Source: a virus
Length of the DNA stretch: 33,616 bases
Reading direction: 5' to 3' (one strand)
IMG/VR virus record: IMGVR_UViG_3300028909_000051
Span: 1 to 33,616 of that record
The position numbers were made by a program, and so were the translations under genes. Below, in pieces: positions 5,441 through 12,663 of this stretch. Numbering within the stretch: position 1 is the stretch's first letter; each line of letters begins with the position of its first letter. The notes under the pieces are model-generated. The model made no database searches and was not told the origin of the DNA. It saw nothing but the letters and a program-made list of their open reading frames with translations.

Positions 5441-5812
5441 TGAGTTACACTCCATCAGGGTAGGAACCAAAGACACCATGTCTTGATTCCACACTCCGCG
5501 AAGCGGAGAGATCCCTCAGTGTCTCTTGAGTGACACTCCGGGGGGGTAGTCCGGATGGTGGAAGTGTACAACCAACACACTGCCTTCATCTATCTCCACG
5601 AAATATCAGCAATGCCCTCCTGCATATATTGCAGAGAGGCTCTCCTATTAGCAGCTATGTTTGAGGAAGATATTTGATTGGGCCTGCGGAGCCCCTTGGT
5701 TTCTCTGAATATGAGCCCTTTAGGGGTCATTTCAGACACACTCTCCCATTACCTCTCTCTCTAAATTTAAGAGTAGAAGCTGGAAACGCTCGGGTGCTGA
5801 AATCATCTGAAC
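5441..5812. other. Intergenic region upstream of the early unit
   Basis: About 370 bases without an accepted gene. It holds the candidate hairpin promoter (5489-5508), a run of seven G (about 5539-5545), a GC-rich imperfect hairpin at 5681-5697, and a CCCTTTAGGG palindrome near 5715. The minus strand contains a string of very short frames (24, 46 and 44 codons) with weak or badly spaced ribosome-binding sites. I could not support them. It sits in the divergent part of the genome that in N4 corresponds to the genome ends. Confidence 0.5.
5489..5508 (-). promoter_or_regulatory. Candidate N4-type hairpin promoter (TTC-loop hairpin followed by TGTGG)
   Basis: Read on the minus strand: CTCCGC-TTC-GCGGAG followed by TGTGGAAT. 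Stem length, loop sequence and 3' flank are shared with the element at 4169-4188, while the stem bases differ. It precedes the gene at 5093-5440 by 53 bases. No U-run follows, so it does not look like a terminator. Confidence 0.5.
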
Positions 5813-6196
5813 CTACGAGAGAGCAAAAGCAAGGGGGAGAGCCTCTGAGAGAGCCTCCATAAAGAGGGAGTCTCCAAATAAGAGAGCCACCGAGCCTGAG
5901 AGGTTCTGAGGCTGGTCGTAGACTCGGTTGAAGCCATCGGCACGAATGAGAGCTTGGAGCCAGAGCAGGTTCGCAAAGACGTTGGGTTGGTTTTCCCTTC
6001 CTGGTTCCGCGCAGCGATAGGCTCGACAGGGGAGGATCTCTCCTTGTTCGAGGATGCTGTCGAAGGTCTCGATGAGTTGGGGGGCTCCACCCACGGATGC
6101 TTCGATCATGAAAGGCGAAGGCGCCTTGCGTAAGAGCATCAGTCGTTGGGAGCGTCGGGAGGTAGCCGAGGGAATGACGCGGAGAATGCCCCGCAT
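5813..6196 (-). CDS. Hypothetical protein, 127 residues
   Basis: Family not recognised. After a basic N-terminus (MRGILRVIPSATSRRSQRLM) the sequence is a mixed soluble protein with helical segments (QLIETFDSILEQGE, VFANLLWLQALIRADGF). The start at 6196 has AGGAAG eight bases upstream in the stretch GAACCAGGAAG, like other leftward genes here. Two longer or overlapping frames in the same area (5727-6344, 5803-6090) lack such a site and have skewed compositions. It is the rightmost leftward gene, next to the divergence point. Confidence 0.7.
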   Translation of the reverse strand: MRGILRVIPSATSRRSQRLMLLRKAPSPFMIEASVGGAPQLIETFDSILEQGEILPCRAYRCAEPGRENQPNVFANLLWLQALIRADGFNRVYDQPQNLSGSVALLFGDSLFMEALSEALPLAFALS

Positions 6197-6673
6197 GGTG
6201 GTCTTCCTGGTTCAAAAGCTTCGAAGTGAGGAAGGCACCGCATGGCTTTCCACCATGCTGGGGGGACGGAGCTAGTCCATCAGCCTCTGCTGCAACGCTG
6301 CTTTGGCTTGTCCCCTGGCCGAGGTTCGCCGTGTCAGTGCCCAACGAAACAGACTTACAACATAAGTTAGCAATGAGTGCAAATGAAAAGAGACGAGAAG
6401 CGGCCAGGCCCCTCGTCTCTTCTAGATGGGCAGCTCAGGCTCTGAACCAAGAACACCCTTGGCAGAGTGTTACCTGGCAGGAGGTCGAGACCGCTGCCTG
6501 CGGAAGTTATGTCCCCACTATCCGCTAGGGTCGCCATGTACTTCGCCACGCTCTAGGCGCCACGCAAAGTTATATTTGGATAAATCGGGCTTCACGTCAA
6601 GTCTCAAATCTCTTTGACCGGTTGCTATAGATGCCCTAAAGGGTAAATATCAAAGCAACGGGGAATGCTTTAC
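6197..6673. other. Divergent intergenic region with RNA-like structure
   Basis: About 475 bases between the last leftward and the first rightward gene. It contains a 10-bp hairpin (6388-6421) and then nested inverted repeats: AACAC/GTGTT at about 6451-6470, GGCAG..GGTC/GACC..CTGCC at 6476-6498, and a CTAG-bounded repeat at about 6526-6557. A TTGACC sits at 6614-6619, but the hexamer 17 bases on (TAAAGG) is a poor -10. CCCT/AGGG repeats near 6634-6643 precede the start at 6674. No gene or tRNA was found. The three frames in this area have no ribosome-binding site. Confidence 0.5.
6388..6421 (-). terminator. Terminator-like hairpin, possibly bidirectional
   Basis: AAGAGACGAG (6388-6397) pairs with CTCGTCTCTT (6412-6421) over ten base pairs, with a GC-rich loop that can pair further (GGCC/GGCC). 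On the minus strand the stem is followed by TTCATTTG. It would insulate the leftward and rightward units. Confidence 0.6.
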
Positions 6674-7027
6674 ATGGATATTACTGAGGATGAGTTAGAA
6701 GAGCGGGCAGTTGCTAAGAGGGTTACTCTGAAGGACGTCGAGGACAGCATCCTCTTCTGTTATTTCTTCACGGCTGCGGATGGCGTTCGAGCCACGCAAA
6801 AGACCACTGCCCGGATGCAGGGCAAGGCCAAGAATCTGGAGCTGCTCACTTTCTGTGTGCTCGTCCTTCAGAACGGTTTCACGGTGACTGGCCAGAGCGC
6901 CTGCGCCGATCCCGCGAACTACCAGAAGGATATTGGCGATCGTCTCGCCAAGACTGATGCGGTCAACAAGATCTGGCCGCTGCTCGGCTTCGTGTTGAAG
7001 AACGAGCTCAATGAAGGGGAAGCGTGA
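6674..7027 (+). CDS. Phage Gp49/gene-66 family protein (N4 Gp49, Sf6 gene 66)
   Basis: The product carries the family blocks: a 'TAADGVRATQKTT' segment, LTFCVLVLQNGFTVTGQSAC, and a C-terminal 'AKTDAVNKIWPLLGFVL'. This matches the widespread small family named after N4 Gp49 and Sf6 gene 66, whose function is unknown. An ATG nine bases upstream (6665) directly abuts the GGGGA site, so the ATG at 6674 (nine-base spacing, 117 residues) is preferred. It is the first gene of the rightward late region, and its stop overlaps the next start. Confidence 0.85.
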   Translation: MDITEDELEERAVAKRVTLKDVEDSILFCYFFTAADGVRATQKTTARMQGKAKNLELLTFCVLVLQNGFTVTGQSACADPANYQKDIGDRLAKTDAVNKIWPLLGFVLKNELNEGEA

Positions 7028-7278
7028 TGGAATTCGCACTCTATATGTTGGTGATCCTGCTGTTCTGCGTGATCGCAGTCGGCGCGTTCTTCCACAACAC
7101 GATCGTCGCCGGACTCAAAGACGAGCTCTTGACTGCTGAGACCCGGCTGCGGGCAGCGTTCATGAGCCGCAGCAAAGTGGCCCAGAACACTCTTCAGGCG
7201 GATGTCGTCGCCACGGGCGCTGCTGTTTCCGGCGCCGTCACGGATGCTGCTTCGGGGATTGCGGAGAAGATCTCTTGA
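7027..7278 (+). CDS. Small membrane protein with C-terminal helical tail, 83 residues
   Basis: The N-terminus (MEFALYMLVILLFCVIAVGA) is a clear transmembrane segment (residues 3-23). It is followed by a helix with charged heptads (LKDELLTAETRLRAAF) and an alanine/valine-rich tail. The layout fits a small inner-membrane anchored protein. No enzyme or holin family can be assigned. The ATG at 7027 overlaps the upstream stop as TGATG, and a GTG one codon earlier is also possible. Confidence 0.75.
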   Translation: MEFALYMLVILLFCVIAVGAFFHNTIVAGLKDELLTAETRLRAAFMSRSKVAQNTLQADVVATGAAVSGAVTDAASGIAEKIS

Positions 7279-7595
7279 TCAAGCCCTCGGTCGGCCGAAT
7301 CGTCTGGTACTACCCGGACCCGAAGAACACTCTCATTGCACCCACGGGCGGAGCGCCCATGGCTGCGATCATCGCCTACGTGCATAGCGACACGATGGTG
7401 AACCTCGCCTTCTTCGATGCGAACGGCGTCGCCTCGAATCAGACTTCGGTGAAGCTCTTGCAGGATGAAGACAAGCCCAATCCGGGCGAGATCTACTGCG
7501 AGTGGATGCCGTACCAGGTTGGACAGGCGAAGGCGGCAGCGGCTGCTTCTCCCCTGGTTGTTGACCCGCATTCCAACGCCTACATGCGGAGCTAA
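7275..7595 (+). CDS. Conserved phage protein (MIKPSVGRIVWYYP family), 106 residues
   Basis: The start IKPSVGRIVWYYPDP and the later blocks AAIIAYVHSDTMVNLAFFDA and EIYCEWMPYQVGQA belong to a family found in many phages of proteobacteria. There it is usually annotated as hypothetical and lies near structural or regulatory genes. The fold is probably a small beta barrel. The start is a TTG overlapping the previous stop (TTGA), which the conserved N-terminus supports. Function unknown. Confidence 0.82.
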   Translation: MIKPSVGRIVWYYPDPKNTLIAPTGGAPMAAIIAYVHSDTMVNLAFFDANGVASNQTSVKLLQDEDKPNPGEIYCEWMPYQVGQAKAAAAASPLVVDPHSNAYMRS

Positions 7596-7600
7596 GTGCG

Positions 7601-8182
7601 ATGATGCGTCCGGTCGTCTTTGTTAATGGTCCTCCCAGCAGTGGGAAAGACACGCTCGCTGAATATGTCGTCCGGAAATTTCCGGGTTTCCGACAAGTCA
7701 AGTTCAGCGAGATACTCAAAGAGCGCACTCATGCTCTTTATGGACGACCGGACCTTCCTCACCATGCGTTCGAGACAGTCAAAGAGACTCCCTGCGATGT
7801 CTTCCTCGGGTTGAGTCCGAGGGAAGCCTACATCGAGGTAAGTGAGCGGTACATGAAGCCGACTCATGGGGATGAGGTCTTCGGTCGACTCCTTCTTGAT
7901 CGGATGCAGAACACCTCAGGTCGGGCTTTTATCATCTCGGACTCTGGTTTCGCCTCGGAGGCCCAGCCTATCCTGCGATCGGTCGGTGCAAGCAAGTGCC
8001 AGCTGGTCAGACTTTATGCTGAGGGTCGTGGCTGCTCGTTCAAAGGCGACAGTCGCACGCACATCAAGTTGGAAGGCGTCCAGACGACGGACATCGCCAA
8101 CAACTACTCGATCGACGAATTCTATGGCCGAGCCATGAGCCGGCTTTCTCACATCTTTCAGCAAATGGTGGGTGGCGAATGA
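7601..8182 (+). CDS. P-loop kinase, probable deoxynucleoside monophosphate kinase
   Basis: The 193-residue protein begins with a strand followed by the Walker A loop GPPSSGKDT (residues 10-18). It then has an LID/NMP-kinase-like layout with a conserved acidic strand end (FIISDSGF, about residues 110-117). This is the pattern of phage dNMP kinases related to T4 gene 1 product, which phosphorylate dNMPs for genome synthesis. A second Lys/Arg-rich substrate region cannot be assigned with certainty, so another P-loop kinase is possible. Two ATGs are adjacent. GGAG lies nine bases before the first. Its stop overlaps the Tad2-like start as ATGA. Confidence 0.78.
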   Translation: MMRPVVFVNGPPSSGKDTLAEYVVRKFPGFRQVKFSEILKERTHALYGRPDLPHHAFETVKETPCDVFLGLSPREAYIEVSERYMKPTHGDEVFGRLLLDRMQNTSGRAFIISDSGFASEAQPILRSVGASKCQLVRLYAEGRGCSFKGDSRTHIKLEGVQTTDIANNYSIDEFYGRAMSRLSHIFQQMVGGE

Positions 8183-8442
8183 ACAAGCATGTGAAGGAAA
8201 CGCAGGGCGAACTGGCTCTGACTCTCGGTTTCGGCGAAGCGATCTCCTACCTGAAGCTCGGCAGCCGAGTCGCTCGCACCGGCTGGAATGGAAAGGGCAT
8301 GTGGCTGGAACTCCAGGTTCCCGATGCTCACTCGAAGATGACGCTCCCCTACATCTTCATGAAGACGGCGGACCACAATCTCGTTCTCTGGCTCGCGTCG
8401 CAGACGGACATTCTGGCCGACGACTGGCTGGTGGTGCTCTGA
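8179..8442 (+). CDS. DUF2829 / Tad2-like anti-Thoeris protein
   Basis: The 87-residue product shows the whole DUF2829 pattern: LGFGEAISYLKLGSRVARTG, WNGKGMWLELQ, LPYIFMKTADHNLVLWLASQ, TDILADDWLVV. Family knowledge: characterised members (Tad2) form tetramers that bind and sequester the cyclic ADP-ribose signal made by the Thoeris TIR protein, which blocks host abortive defence. The length and the aromatic/charged pocket residues (GWNGKGM, W near residue 70, DDW) are complete, so the protein is likely functional. Many DUF2829 members are untested, so the anti-defence role here is inferred. It is coupled to its neighbours by ATGA and TGATG overlaps. Confidence 0.9.
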   Translation: MNKHVKETQGELALTLGFGEAISYLKLGSRVARTGWNGKGMWLELQVPDAHSKMTLPYIFMKTADHNLVLWLASQTDILADDWLVVL

Positions 8443-8639
8443 TGCAGACCACCGGCCCCCTCTTTCGAATCGAGAAGTCCACCTGCGGAAACTTCATCCG
8501 CGTGCATCTGGGAGGCAAGACTGAAGTGCTCTCGATGAGCACCTGGTCGAAGGCGATCGGGCATTCTGGGGAGTTTCGCCACAACCCCGAACTGAAGCCG
8601 GTCGAGCCGACGACCCCCAACGAACCGGACTGTGCTTGA
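8442..8639 (+). CDS. Hypothetical protein, 65 residues
   Basis: This is a small soluble protein starting MQTTGPLFRIEKSTCGNFIR, with predicted beta strands, an HLGGKTEVLSMSTW block and a proline-rich C-terminal tail. Family not recognised. The ATG at 8442 overlaps the Tad2-like stop (TGATG), and its own stop overlaps the next gene in the same way. Its place directly behind a Tad2-like gene makes a second anti-defence gene possible, but nothing in the sequence shows it. Confidence 0.68.
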   Translation: MQTTGPLFRIEKSTCGNFIRVHLGGKTEVLSMSTWSKAIGHSGEFRHNPELKPVEPTTPNEPDCA

Positions 8640-9337
8640 TGCTCACGCGCGAGATGATCGAAAAAGCGCTCCCCACTAATTTGAGGAGTGCCGCTACCCA
8701 GGCTTTCACGGACCAGGTGAACAACCTGTCGGCAGATCCCTTGGTGGCTGAGAGCATCCGCGAGAATTTCATCTCGTATTCGAGGGTGCTCCAAGAGGGG
8801 AAATTTAAGACGGAAGACTACCTGCACGCGGTCGCCTACGTGAGCTTCAAGCACATGGGCTACTCGAACCAGGATGCCTATTTCCGGACTTTCCCCCAGC
8901 GCCACGCCAATCTCTTGGCCAAGGGCACTTCGGGCAAAGACATTGCGGCTTACGTCTCAGCGTTCCACCGGGGCAAGCTCGTGAACCTTGTCATGGAGCA
9001 GAGCCTCGTTCCGATCTGGATCCTGAACCAGGACGTCTACCAGAAGGCGATCAACACCCAGGTCGAGATCATGGAGGACGACACCCTCCCGGCTGTGGCT
9101 CGAACGGCTGCTGCGAATTCGGTGCTCACCCATTTGGCGAAGCCAAAAGAGATGGCGAACACCATCAATTTCACGGTCGCTGAGAGTTCGGGAATGTCCG
9201 AGATGCGGCAGCTCCTCACCGATCTGGCCCGAAATCAGCGGGCAGCCATCGAAGGGGGAACTTCTCCTCGGGAGATCGCCAGTCAGAAGCTGATCGATGT
9301 CACCCCGAATCCTAGTCCCTCACTGGTTCCAAAATAA
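8639..9337 (+). CDS. N4 gp69-like protein, possible small terminase subunit
   Basis: The 232-residue protein is mostly helical and directly precedes the large terminase with a TAATG overlap. The N-terminal part holds a segment MGYSNQDAYFRTFPQR (about residues 72-88) that looks like the helix-turn-helix of a small terminase ('Y.N..DAY...FP'). The middle part (AFHRGKLVNLVMEQSLVPIW) would be an oligomerisation core. In N4-like phages the gene in this position is gp69. It probably recognises phage DNA and regulates the packaging ATPase. This rests on position and the N-terminal motif. The ATG at 8639 overlaps the previous stop. Confidence 0.6.
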   Translation: MLTREMIEKALPTNLRSAATQAFTDQVNNLSADPLVAESIRENFISYSRVLQEGKFKTEDYLHAVAYVSFKHMGYSNQDAYFRTFPQRHANLLAKGTSGKDIAAYVSAFHRGKLVNLVMEQSLVPIWILNQDVYQKAINTQVEIMEDDTLPAVARTAAANSVLTHLAKPKEMANTINFTVAESSGMSEMRQLLTDLARNQRAAIEGGTSPREIASQKLIDVTPNPSPSLVPK

Positions 9338-10926
9338 TGGAACTCCTCAAGCAAGAACTCGATATTTGGCTCGATGGCGTCAATTATCAGGCTCTGAATT
9401 CGTCGGACTATGTGCCGTCTGAGTTCGCCCTCACCTTCATGAATTTCATCAAGCTCGTGAACGGCGCCGAAGGCGAAAGCCACAAGACTCCCCCTGTTCA
9501 TTTGAAGATGCTCGACAAGCTCGTCGAGCCCAGCCCCTATGTGGCGAACCTCTGTTTCCGTGGAGCAGCGAAAACGACGCTGTTCATGGAGTATTTCGTT
9601 CTCTTCCTGGCTTTCTATGGTTACCTGCCGAACTTCGGGAAGATCGAGGGGATGATCTACGTCTCCGACTCGATGGAGAACGGCGTCAAGAGCGCTCGAA
9701 AGAACATCGAGTTTCGCTACGAATCCAGCCCTTTCCTGCAATACTGGATCCCTGAAGCCCACTTCACGGACAACTACCTCGAGTTTCGAGCCAAAGAGGG
9801 CAATCGACTCGGCGTAAAGATGTTCGGCGCCAAGACAGGCCTCCGCGGAACGAAGATTTTCGGGAAGCGGCCTCCTCTTGCCGTGCTCGATGACCTTGTG
9901 AGTGACGACGACTCCAAGTCCAGGGTCCAGATGGAGGCCATCAAGGACACTGTCTATAAGGGAGTGAACCACGCTCTTGATCCGACCCGCCGCAAAGTCA
10001 TCTTCAACGGCACTCCCTTCACCAAAGACGACATTCTCATTGAAGCCGTCGAGTCTGGCGCATGGGATGTGAATGTCTGGCCGGTCTGTGAACGTTTTCC
10101 CTGCACTGAGGAGGAGTTCTCCGGGGCTTGGGAGGACCGTTTCACGTTCCAGTACGTCAAAGATCAATATGACATGGCGGTCAAGACGGGGAAGCTCGCT
10201 GGATTCTACCAGGAACTGATGCTGAGGATCACCTCAGACGAAGAGAGGCTCGTTCAAGACGACGAGATCAAGTGGTACAACCGATCGAAGCTCCTTGAGA
10301 TGAAGGGGAACTTCAACTTCTACATCACCACGGACTTCTCGACCTCGAAAAAACAGACTGCGGACTTCTCTGTCATCGCTGTGTGGGCCTACAACTCCAA
10401 CGGACAATGGTTCTGGGTGGATGGAGTCTGTGCTCGGCAGACAATCGACATCACCTTCAATGACCTGTTCCGGCTTGTGAGCGAATATCACCCGCAACAG
10501 GTGGGCATCGAGGTCACTGGCCAGCAGCAGGCCTACATTAAGCTCCTCCAACAAGAGATGATGAACCGGAACATCTGGTTTTCGTTCGCTTCGAGTGAAA
10601 AATCAGGTGAAGCAGGCATTCGACCGGTCGTGGATAAGCTCTCCAGGTTCAATATGGTCGTTCCTTGGTTCAAATCATCTCGCATGTGGTGGCCCGAGGA
10701 GATGAAACTCACCGTGATCATGGGTCATTTCTTGCAGCAGATTAAATTGGCGACTAAGAATGGCCTGAAGGGCAAAGATGATTGCCTAGATACGATCTCG
10801 ATGCTTGGGTATCTGACGCCGTGGAAACCATCCGAAGGAACTGCTTCTTCAAGTTCTTCTGAGGGACCTTACGACGAAGACACACCGGAAGCGGACACCA
10901 ATCGCTTATCCTCTTACGTTGTGTGA
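9337..10926 (+). CDS. Terminase large subunit (N4 gp68-like)
   Basis: The 529-residue protein is the DNA-packaging motor and nuclease. The ATPase part has a deviant Walker A (FRGAAKTT, 74-81), Walker B (LAVLDDL, 181-187) and the coupling motif NGTPF (224-228). The RNase H-like nuclease part has acidic residues at TTDFS (D333), GIEVT (E392) and GKDDCLD (481-485). Length and motif order fit N4-type large terminases. The C-terminus ends in a serine-rich tail (EGTASSSSSEG). The start overlaps the gp69-like stop as TAATG. It would act at the portal vertex to fill the prohead. Confidence 0.96.
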   Translation: MELLKQELDIWLDGVNYQALNSSDYVPSEFALTFMNFIKLVNGAEGESHKTPPVHLKMLDKLVEPSPYVANLCFRGAAKTTLFMEYFVLFLAFYGYLPNFGKIEGMIYVSDSMENGVKSARKNIEFRYESSPFLQYWIPEAHFTDNYLEFRAKEGNRLGVKMFGAKTGLRGTKIFGKRPPLAVLDDLVSDDDSKSRVQMEAIKDTVYKGVNHALDPTRRKVIFNGTPFTKDDILIEAVESGAWDVNVWPVCERFPCTEEEFSGAWEDRFTFQYVKDQYDMAVKTGKLAGFYQELMLRITSDEERLVQDDEIKWYNRSKLLEMKGNFNFYITTDFSTSKKQTADFSVIAVWAYNSNGQWFWVDGVCARQTIDITFNDLFRLVSEYHPQQVGIEVTGQQQAYIKLLQQEMMNRNIWFSFASSEKSGEAGIRPVVDKLSRFNMVVPWFKSSRMWWPEEMKLTVIMGHFLQQIKLATKNGLKGKDDCLDTISMLGYLTPWKPSEGTASSSSSEGPYDEDTPEADTNRLSSYVV

Positions 10927-10932
10927 GGCATC

Positions 10933-11646
10933 GTGACGCTTGCTGAACTCTTTGAAATGCTCTCGTATGACGAGTTGCAGAACCTTTCGATCTCGGCCGA
11001 GGGAAATGGCGGGATCATTGCGTCTGCTCAGCCCAGGATCGTCAATTACCTCAACGAAGCGCTGCTGAAGCTCTATTCCAGGTTCGTTTTGAAGGAAAAC
11101 GACATTCTCGTGCAAATGTTCGACTCGGTGACGTTTTATCACCTGATTCCACCGTTTGCCGTGACTTTCGTCCCTGGAGTTGGGCAAGACAATGAGCGTG
11201 TCCGATACATCCTGGACCTGCCGGATGAGCCTTTTACGGGCGGAATTATCAAGATTTTGTCGGTTTTCAACAGTGAAGACGCTCTTGAGCTGCCTTTGAA
11301 TGATGAAAGCGAGCGTTTCTCGGTTTTCACGCCCCAAGCACACGTTTTGCAGGTTCCAAATCCCATCCATGGTCGCGTTCTCAATGTTCGCTACCAGCAA
11401 CGCCATGATAAAATTCAAGGCGAATTGGATGAAAACATTTGGATTCCCGATGTATTGCTTGGGGCGCTGACTTCGTACATCGCCTACAAGGTCTTTAGCC
11501 ATATAAATACTGTGCCCAGCACGGCTAAGTCCCAAGAGTTCATGGCGACTTACGAGGCGTTTTGTACTGAGGTCGTCGATCGGGATCTCGTGAATTCGAG
11601 CATCTCCCAGTCAAACCTTCGATTTGGAAGAGGAGGATGGCGATAA
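10933..11646 (+). CDS. N4 gp67-like structural/connector protein
   Basis: The 237-residue product follows the large terminase, as gp67 does in N4-like phages. It starts with GTG (GAGG just upstream). The N-terminal helices (FEMLSYDELQNL, RIVNYLNEALLKLYSRF) look like those of adaptor/connector proteins that bind the portal. The middle part is beta-rich and the C-terminal third is helical (VLLGALTSYIAYKVFSH). It probably joins the head to the short tail. Evidence is position and general layout, not a specific motif. Its stop overlaps the next gene as TAATG. Confidence 0.65.
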   Translation: MTLAELFEMLSYDELQNLSISAEGNGGIIASAQPRIVNYLNEALLKLYSRFVLKENDILVQMFDSVTFYHLIPPFAVTFVPGVGQDNERVRYILDLPDEPFTGGIIKILSVFNSEDALELPLNDESERFSVFTPQAHVLQVPNPIHGRVLNVRYQQRHDKIQGELDENIWIPDVLLGALTSYIAYKVFSHINTVPSTAKSQEFMATYEAFCTEVVDRDLVNSSISQSNLRFGRGGWR

Positions 11647-11876
11647 TGGGATGCCGATGCACGCTGGACTACTACGGCTCGAACTTTGCCCCGCTTGTGG
11701 ACAAGCAGATCGGCACTGCGTTCTGGACCGTGAAGTGTGTCCACGACAATCTTGAGAACATCGCCTACGTCGTCACCAATATGGAAGCGATCATCACGCT
11801 GGCGACCCAGGTGACGACGCTCCAGACGCAGGTTGCAGCGCTTCAGGCACAGGTTGCCGCTCTGACGCCTCACTAA
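11646..11876 (+). CDS. Small virion-associated coiled-coil protein, 76 residues
   Basis: The C-terminal half is a regular heptad repeat with L/V at a/d positions (TLATQVTTLQTQVAALQAQV), a parallel trimeric coiled coil of the kind seen in small tail or fibre components. The N-terminal half has two cysteines (MGCRC) and an aromatic part. The ATG at 11646 is nine bases after AGGAGG and overlaps the previous stop, while an ATG at 11637 directly abuts the ribosome-binding site. It is probably a minor tail protein. Confidence 0.75.
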   Translation: MGCRCTLDYYGSNFAPLVDKQIGTAFWTVKCVHDNLENIAYVVTNMEAIITLATQVTTLQTQVAALQAQVAALTPH

Positions 11877-11879
11877 GTC

Positions 11880-12233
11880 GTGGGAATCCTCGCCTTCGTT
11901 CCGTTTGCGACGTTCCTTCAGCTCAATCCGCTGAAGAACCACTCCAGTCGCGTGATCATCCCGAACTTGATTTTCGGGTTGAGCGTCGCTGATGCGTTTT
12001 TGCAGACGATAAGCGGGACGAGCCTGGATATTTCAGTGTCCGATGGGACGCTTGAGACCATTTCGAGTGCAACACTCGAGCTGAGCGGCACCACGCTGAC
12101 TTTCACCTCGCTTGCAGTCGGTAGCACCTTCGACATGACCTTCACGGTGACCAATTCCGGCACCGTGGATCTCATCCTTTCTTCACTTACAGCCACTGGT
12201 GACTTCTCGGTCACTTACATCGCGAGGGACTGA
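11880..12233 (+). CDS. Structural protein ending in half of an ASPM/choice-of-anchor-D-type Ig domain
   Basis: The 117-residue product starts with GTG after a short gap and no clear ribosome-binding site. Residues 71-112 read TLTFTSLAVGSTFDMTFTVT, NSGTVDLILSSLTATGDFSV, which is the N-terminal half of the domain known from ASPM/SPD-2/Hydin and choice-of-anchor-D proteins. The expected second half (P-ITIPAGGS...VRFTPT...) is missing here, and the protein stops after VTYIARD. That second half is found at residues 327-378 of the GH5 protein two genes downstream. The N-terminal 70 residues are not recognised. Probably a virion protein of the tail region. Confidence 0.75.
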   Translation: MGILAFVPFATFLQLNPLKNHSSRVIIPNLIFGLSVADAFLQTISGTSLDISVSDGTLETISSATLELSGTTLTFTSLAVGSTFDMTFTVTNSGTVDLILSSLTATGDFSVTYIARD

Positions 12234-12236
12234 ACG

Positions 12237-12653
12237 ATGGCTAATGCAGTTTACCCGAGTTTTCGAACCAAGCTCCTCTCGCCGGGCATCAACCTTGCGA
12301 CGGTGACCATCAAGGCGATCGGCGTCACGGTGACGTCGGGTTCGACGAACTATACTTACAATGCTGCTCATGCGAACCTGTCGGACATCGCTTCGGGCTC
12401 CATCTTCGTTCCGGCTGTCGCTCTCAGTTCGCTGGCGGTCGCTTCCCAGGCGCTCACTGCGGCTTCTGTCGTGTTCCCCTCGGTGGCCATTTCTGGTTCC
12501 CTCAAGGTCGATGCGATCATCCTCTACATCGACACGGGCACGCCCAGCACCTCGACGCTGATCGGTTACATCGACACGGCGACGGGTCTTCCGGCCACTC
12601 CCACCGGGCAGAACATCACGCTCAACTGGTCCGGCGCCGTTCTGACGGATTGA
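12237..12653 (+). CDS. Phage structural protein, 138 residues
   Basis: The start (MANAVYPSFRTKLLSPGINL) and the following pattern of a strand pair 'ATVTIKAIGV', 'YTYNAAHANLSDI' and 'IDTGTPSTSTLIGYIDTATG' match a common type of small beta-rich virion protein in tailed phages. It is low in charge and rich in A/S/T, as usual for exposed particle proteins. The start lies three bases after the previous stop. Exact function unknown; probably tail or head decoration. Confidence 0.72.
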   Translation: MANAVYPSFRTKLLSPGINLATVTIKAIGVTVTSGSTNYTYNAAHANLSDIASGSIFVPAVALSSLAVASQALTAASVVFPSVAISGSLKVDAIILYIDTGTPSTSTLIGYIDTATGLPATPTGQNITLNWSGAVLTD

Positions 12654-12663
12654 GGCTGAGTCA

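Noticed and set aside
5500-5812. A string of 24-, 46- and 44-codon leftward frames with nearly overlapping starts and stops
   Set aside because: The arrangement looked like a mini-operon, but ribosome-binding sites are weak or badly spaced, and one frame runs through the candidate promoter hairpin. Not supportable without expression data.
5727-6344. A 205-residue leftward frame, plus a 95-residue one at 5803-6090
   Set aside because: They overlap the 127-residue gene, which has a proper ribosome-binding site. Their composition (S/R/P-rich) is typical of a wrong frame.
6420-6560. A tRNA gene in the structured divergent region
   Set aside because: No T-loop of the TTCRANY type with a five-base stem, no matching acceptor ends and no anticodon arm on either strand.
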